Assembly: GCF_026802175.1 (NCBI RefSeq)
Contig: NZ_CP113797.1
Location: 4,689,026 to 4,753,025 of the forward strand
Reading direction: 5' to 3'
Source of the DNA: Thermocoleostomius sinensis A174
GTDB lineage: Bacteria > Cyanobacteriota > Cyanobacteriia > Elainellales > Elainellaceae
DNA length: 64,000 bases
This document shows, in pieces, positions 63,510 through 64,000 of this stretch. The notes under the pieces are model-generated. The model made no database searches, was not told where the DNA came from, and worked only from the letters and a program-made list of their open reading frames with translations. Numbering within the stretch: position 1 is the first letter of the stretch; every line of letters starts with the position of its first letter. A program made the translations under genes and the position numbers.

Positions 63510-64000
63510 TGAGCACCAAATCTAACCAGTAGCTTGTTCCTTGAAATGACTCTGTGCAAATATCTGCCAGCCATCAATAAAGGGCAATGAGTTACGCCAA
63601 GTCAGATGAGGCTTTCATTTGCCTTGCTTTGACCCACTGCCCCCCTAGTTATGAAGGTCATCAGTAGCGCGATTTTAGCGTAGATTTTTGAAGATCACCG
63701 CTATATGTAGCGTAATTTATAAAAGTAAGCTACTCTAAGGCGTCAAGTTAGTTATGAACTTGAACATCTGTTACTTGAAGAAGCTAATAGTTCAAATGTA
63801 TCACTACCACAAGAAATTGTAAACTTTTGTCGTTAGACGGACAGCCCGATCGACAGGCGGTAAGTAGAGCTATTGCCTTTTGTTTTCTGACCGTATTTCT
63901 AACCGTAATCGGGCTTATCTCGAAACAACAGGGTGGAGTAAGCCTTTAAACCCATCGAGGAGTGGGCAAAAAGACGATCGAAACATACATACGAGAAATG
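63510..64000. other. Intergenic region with a possible gene tail
   Basis: These 491 bases precede dnaG. On the plus strand at 63729-63836, a short frame without a start reads RRQVSYELEHLLLEEANSSN and VSLPQEIVNFCR before TAG. The composition looks protein-like but the family was not recognised; it may be a leftover 3' end. The final ~160 bases show no feature. Confidence 0.3.

Overview
The window is chromosomal DNA of a cyanobacterium. The HIP1 octamer GCGATCGC and its CGATCG core recur every few hundred bases. All three subunits of the light-independent protochlorophyllide reductase are present (chlB, chlL, chlN). Other typically cyanobacterial genes are a PanC-Cmk fusion, a CRR42/DUF3148 NDH-assembly protein, lumenal pentapeptide-repeat proteins and an NrtA/CmpA-type ABC transporter. 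No rRNA, tRNA, CRISPR array or insertion sequence was recognised. The species cannot be read from the window.

Layout. 1-10 kb: a partial TPR protein, a B12-type radical SAM protein, an omega-aminotransferase, a frame-disrupted nuclease-like pseudogene, upp, a ferrochelatase-like protein with a poly-His tail, an ABC-class ATPase and a thioredoxin-fold protein. 10-21 kb is rich in stress and osmotic functions: two GlsB/YeaQ membrane proteins, a P-type cation ATPase, a Na+/H+ antiporter, CsbD, an MscS channel and a GH15 glucanase/trehalase-like enzyme. 21-30 kb: chlB lies on the minus strand and chlL-DUF5331-chlN on the plus strand. They are separated by about 4.5 kb of accessory genes: DUF4926, an AT-rich HsdR-N nuclease, two Uma2 nucleases, an XRE regulator and a decayed second copy of that regulator.

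31-40 kb holds signalling and proteolysis genes: a 1561-residue hybrid histidine kinase, an FtsH-like protease, and a response regulator with OmpR output, HPt, extra receivers and a degenerate GGDEF. A truncated DUF4174 remnant lies just before the regulator. 40-50 kb: a cobalamin riboswitch precedes the cobaltochelatase gene cbiX, followed by CRR42-like, SbcD-like and Rieske oxygenase genes, an SH3b protein, a trypsin-like protease fused to endonuclease I, panC-cmk and an SGNH hydrolase. 50-64 kb: lumenal pentapeptide proteins, an LCP ligase, a mannose-1-phosphate guanylyltransferase, an unidentified lipoprotein, YraN, a Usp protein, a NitT/TauT-type ABC operon and dnaG.

The best leads for a second look are: (1) a c-di-AMP (ydaO/yuaA-type) riboswitch, recognised by its conserved blocks, leading the nitrate/bicarbonate-family ABC operon; (2) the single-chain protease-nuclease, preceded by a pair of 13-bp direct repeats 22 bp apart; (3) the B12 riboswitch, which corrects the cbiX start; (4) several gene remnants and a heptamer repeat inserted in frame in dnaG. 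All assignments come from reading the sequence and recalling families; no database search was run.
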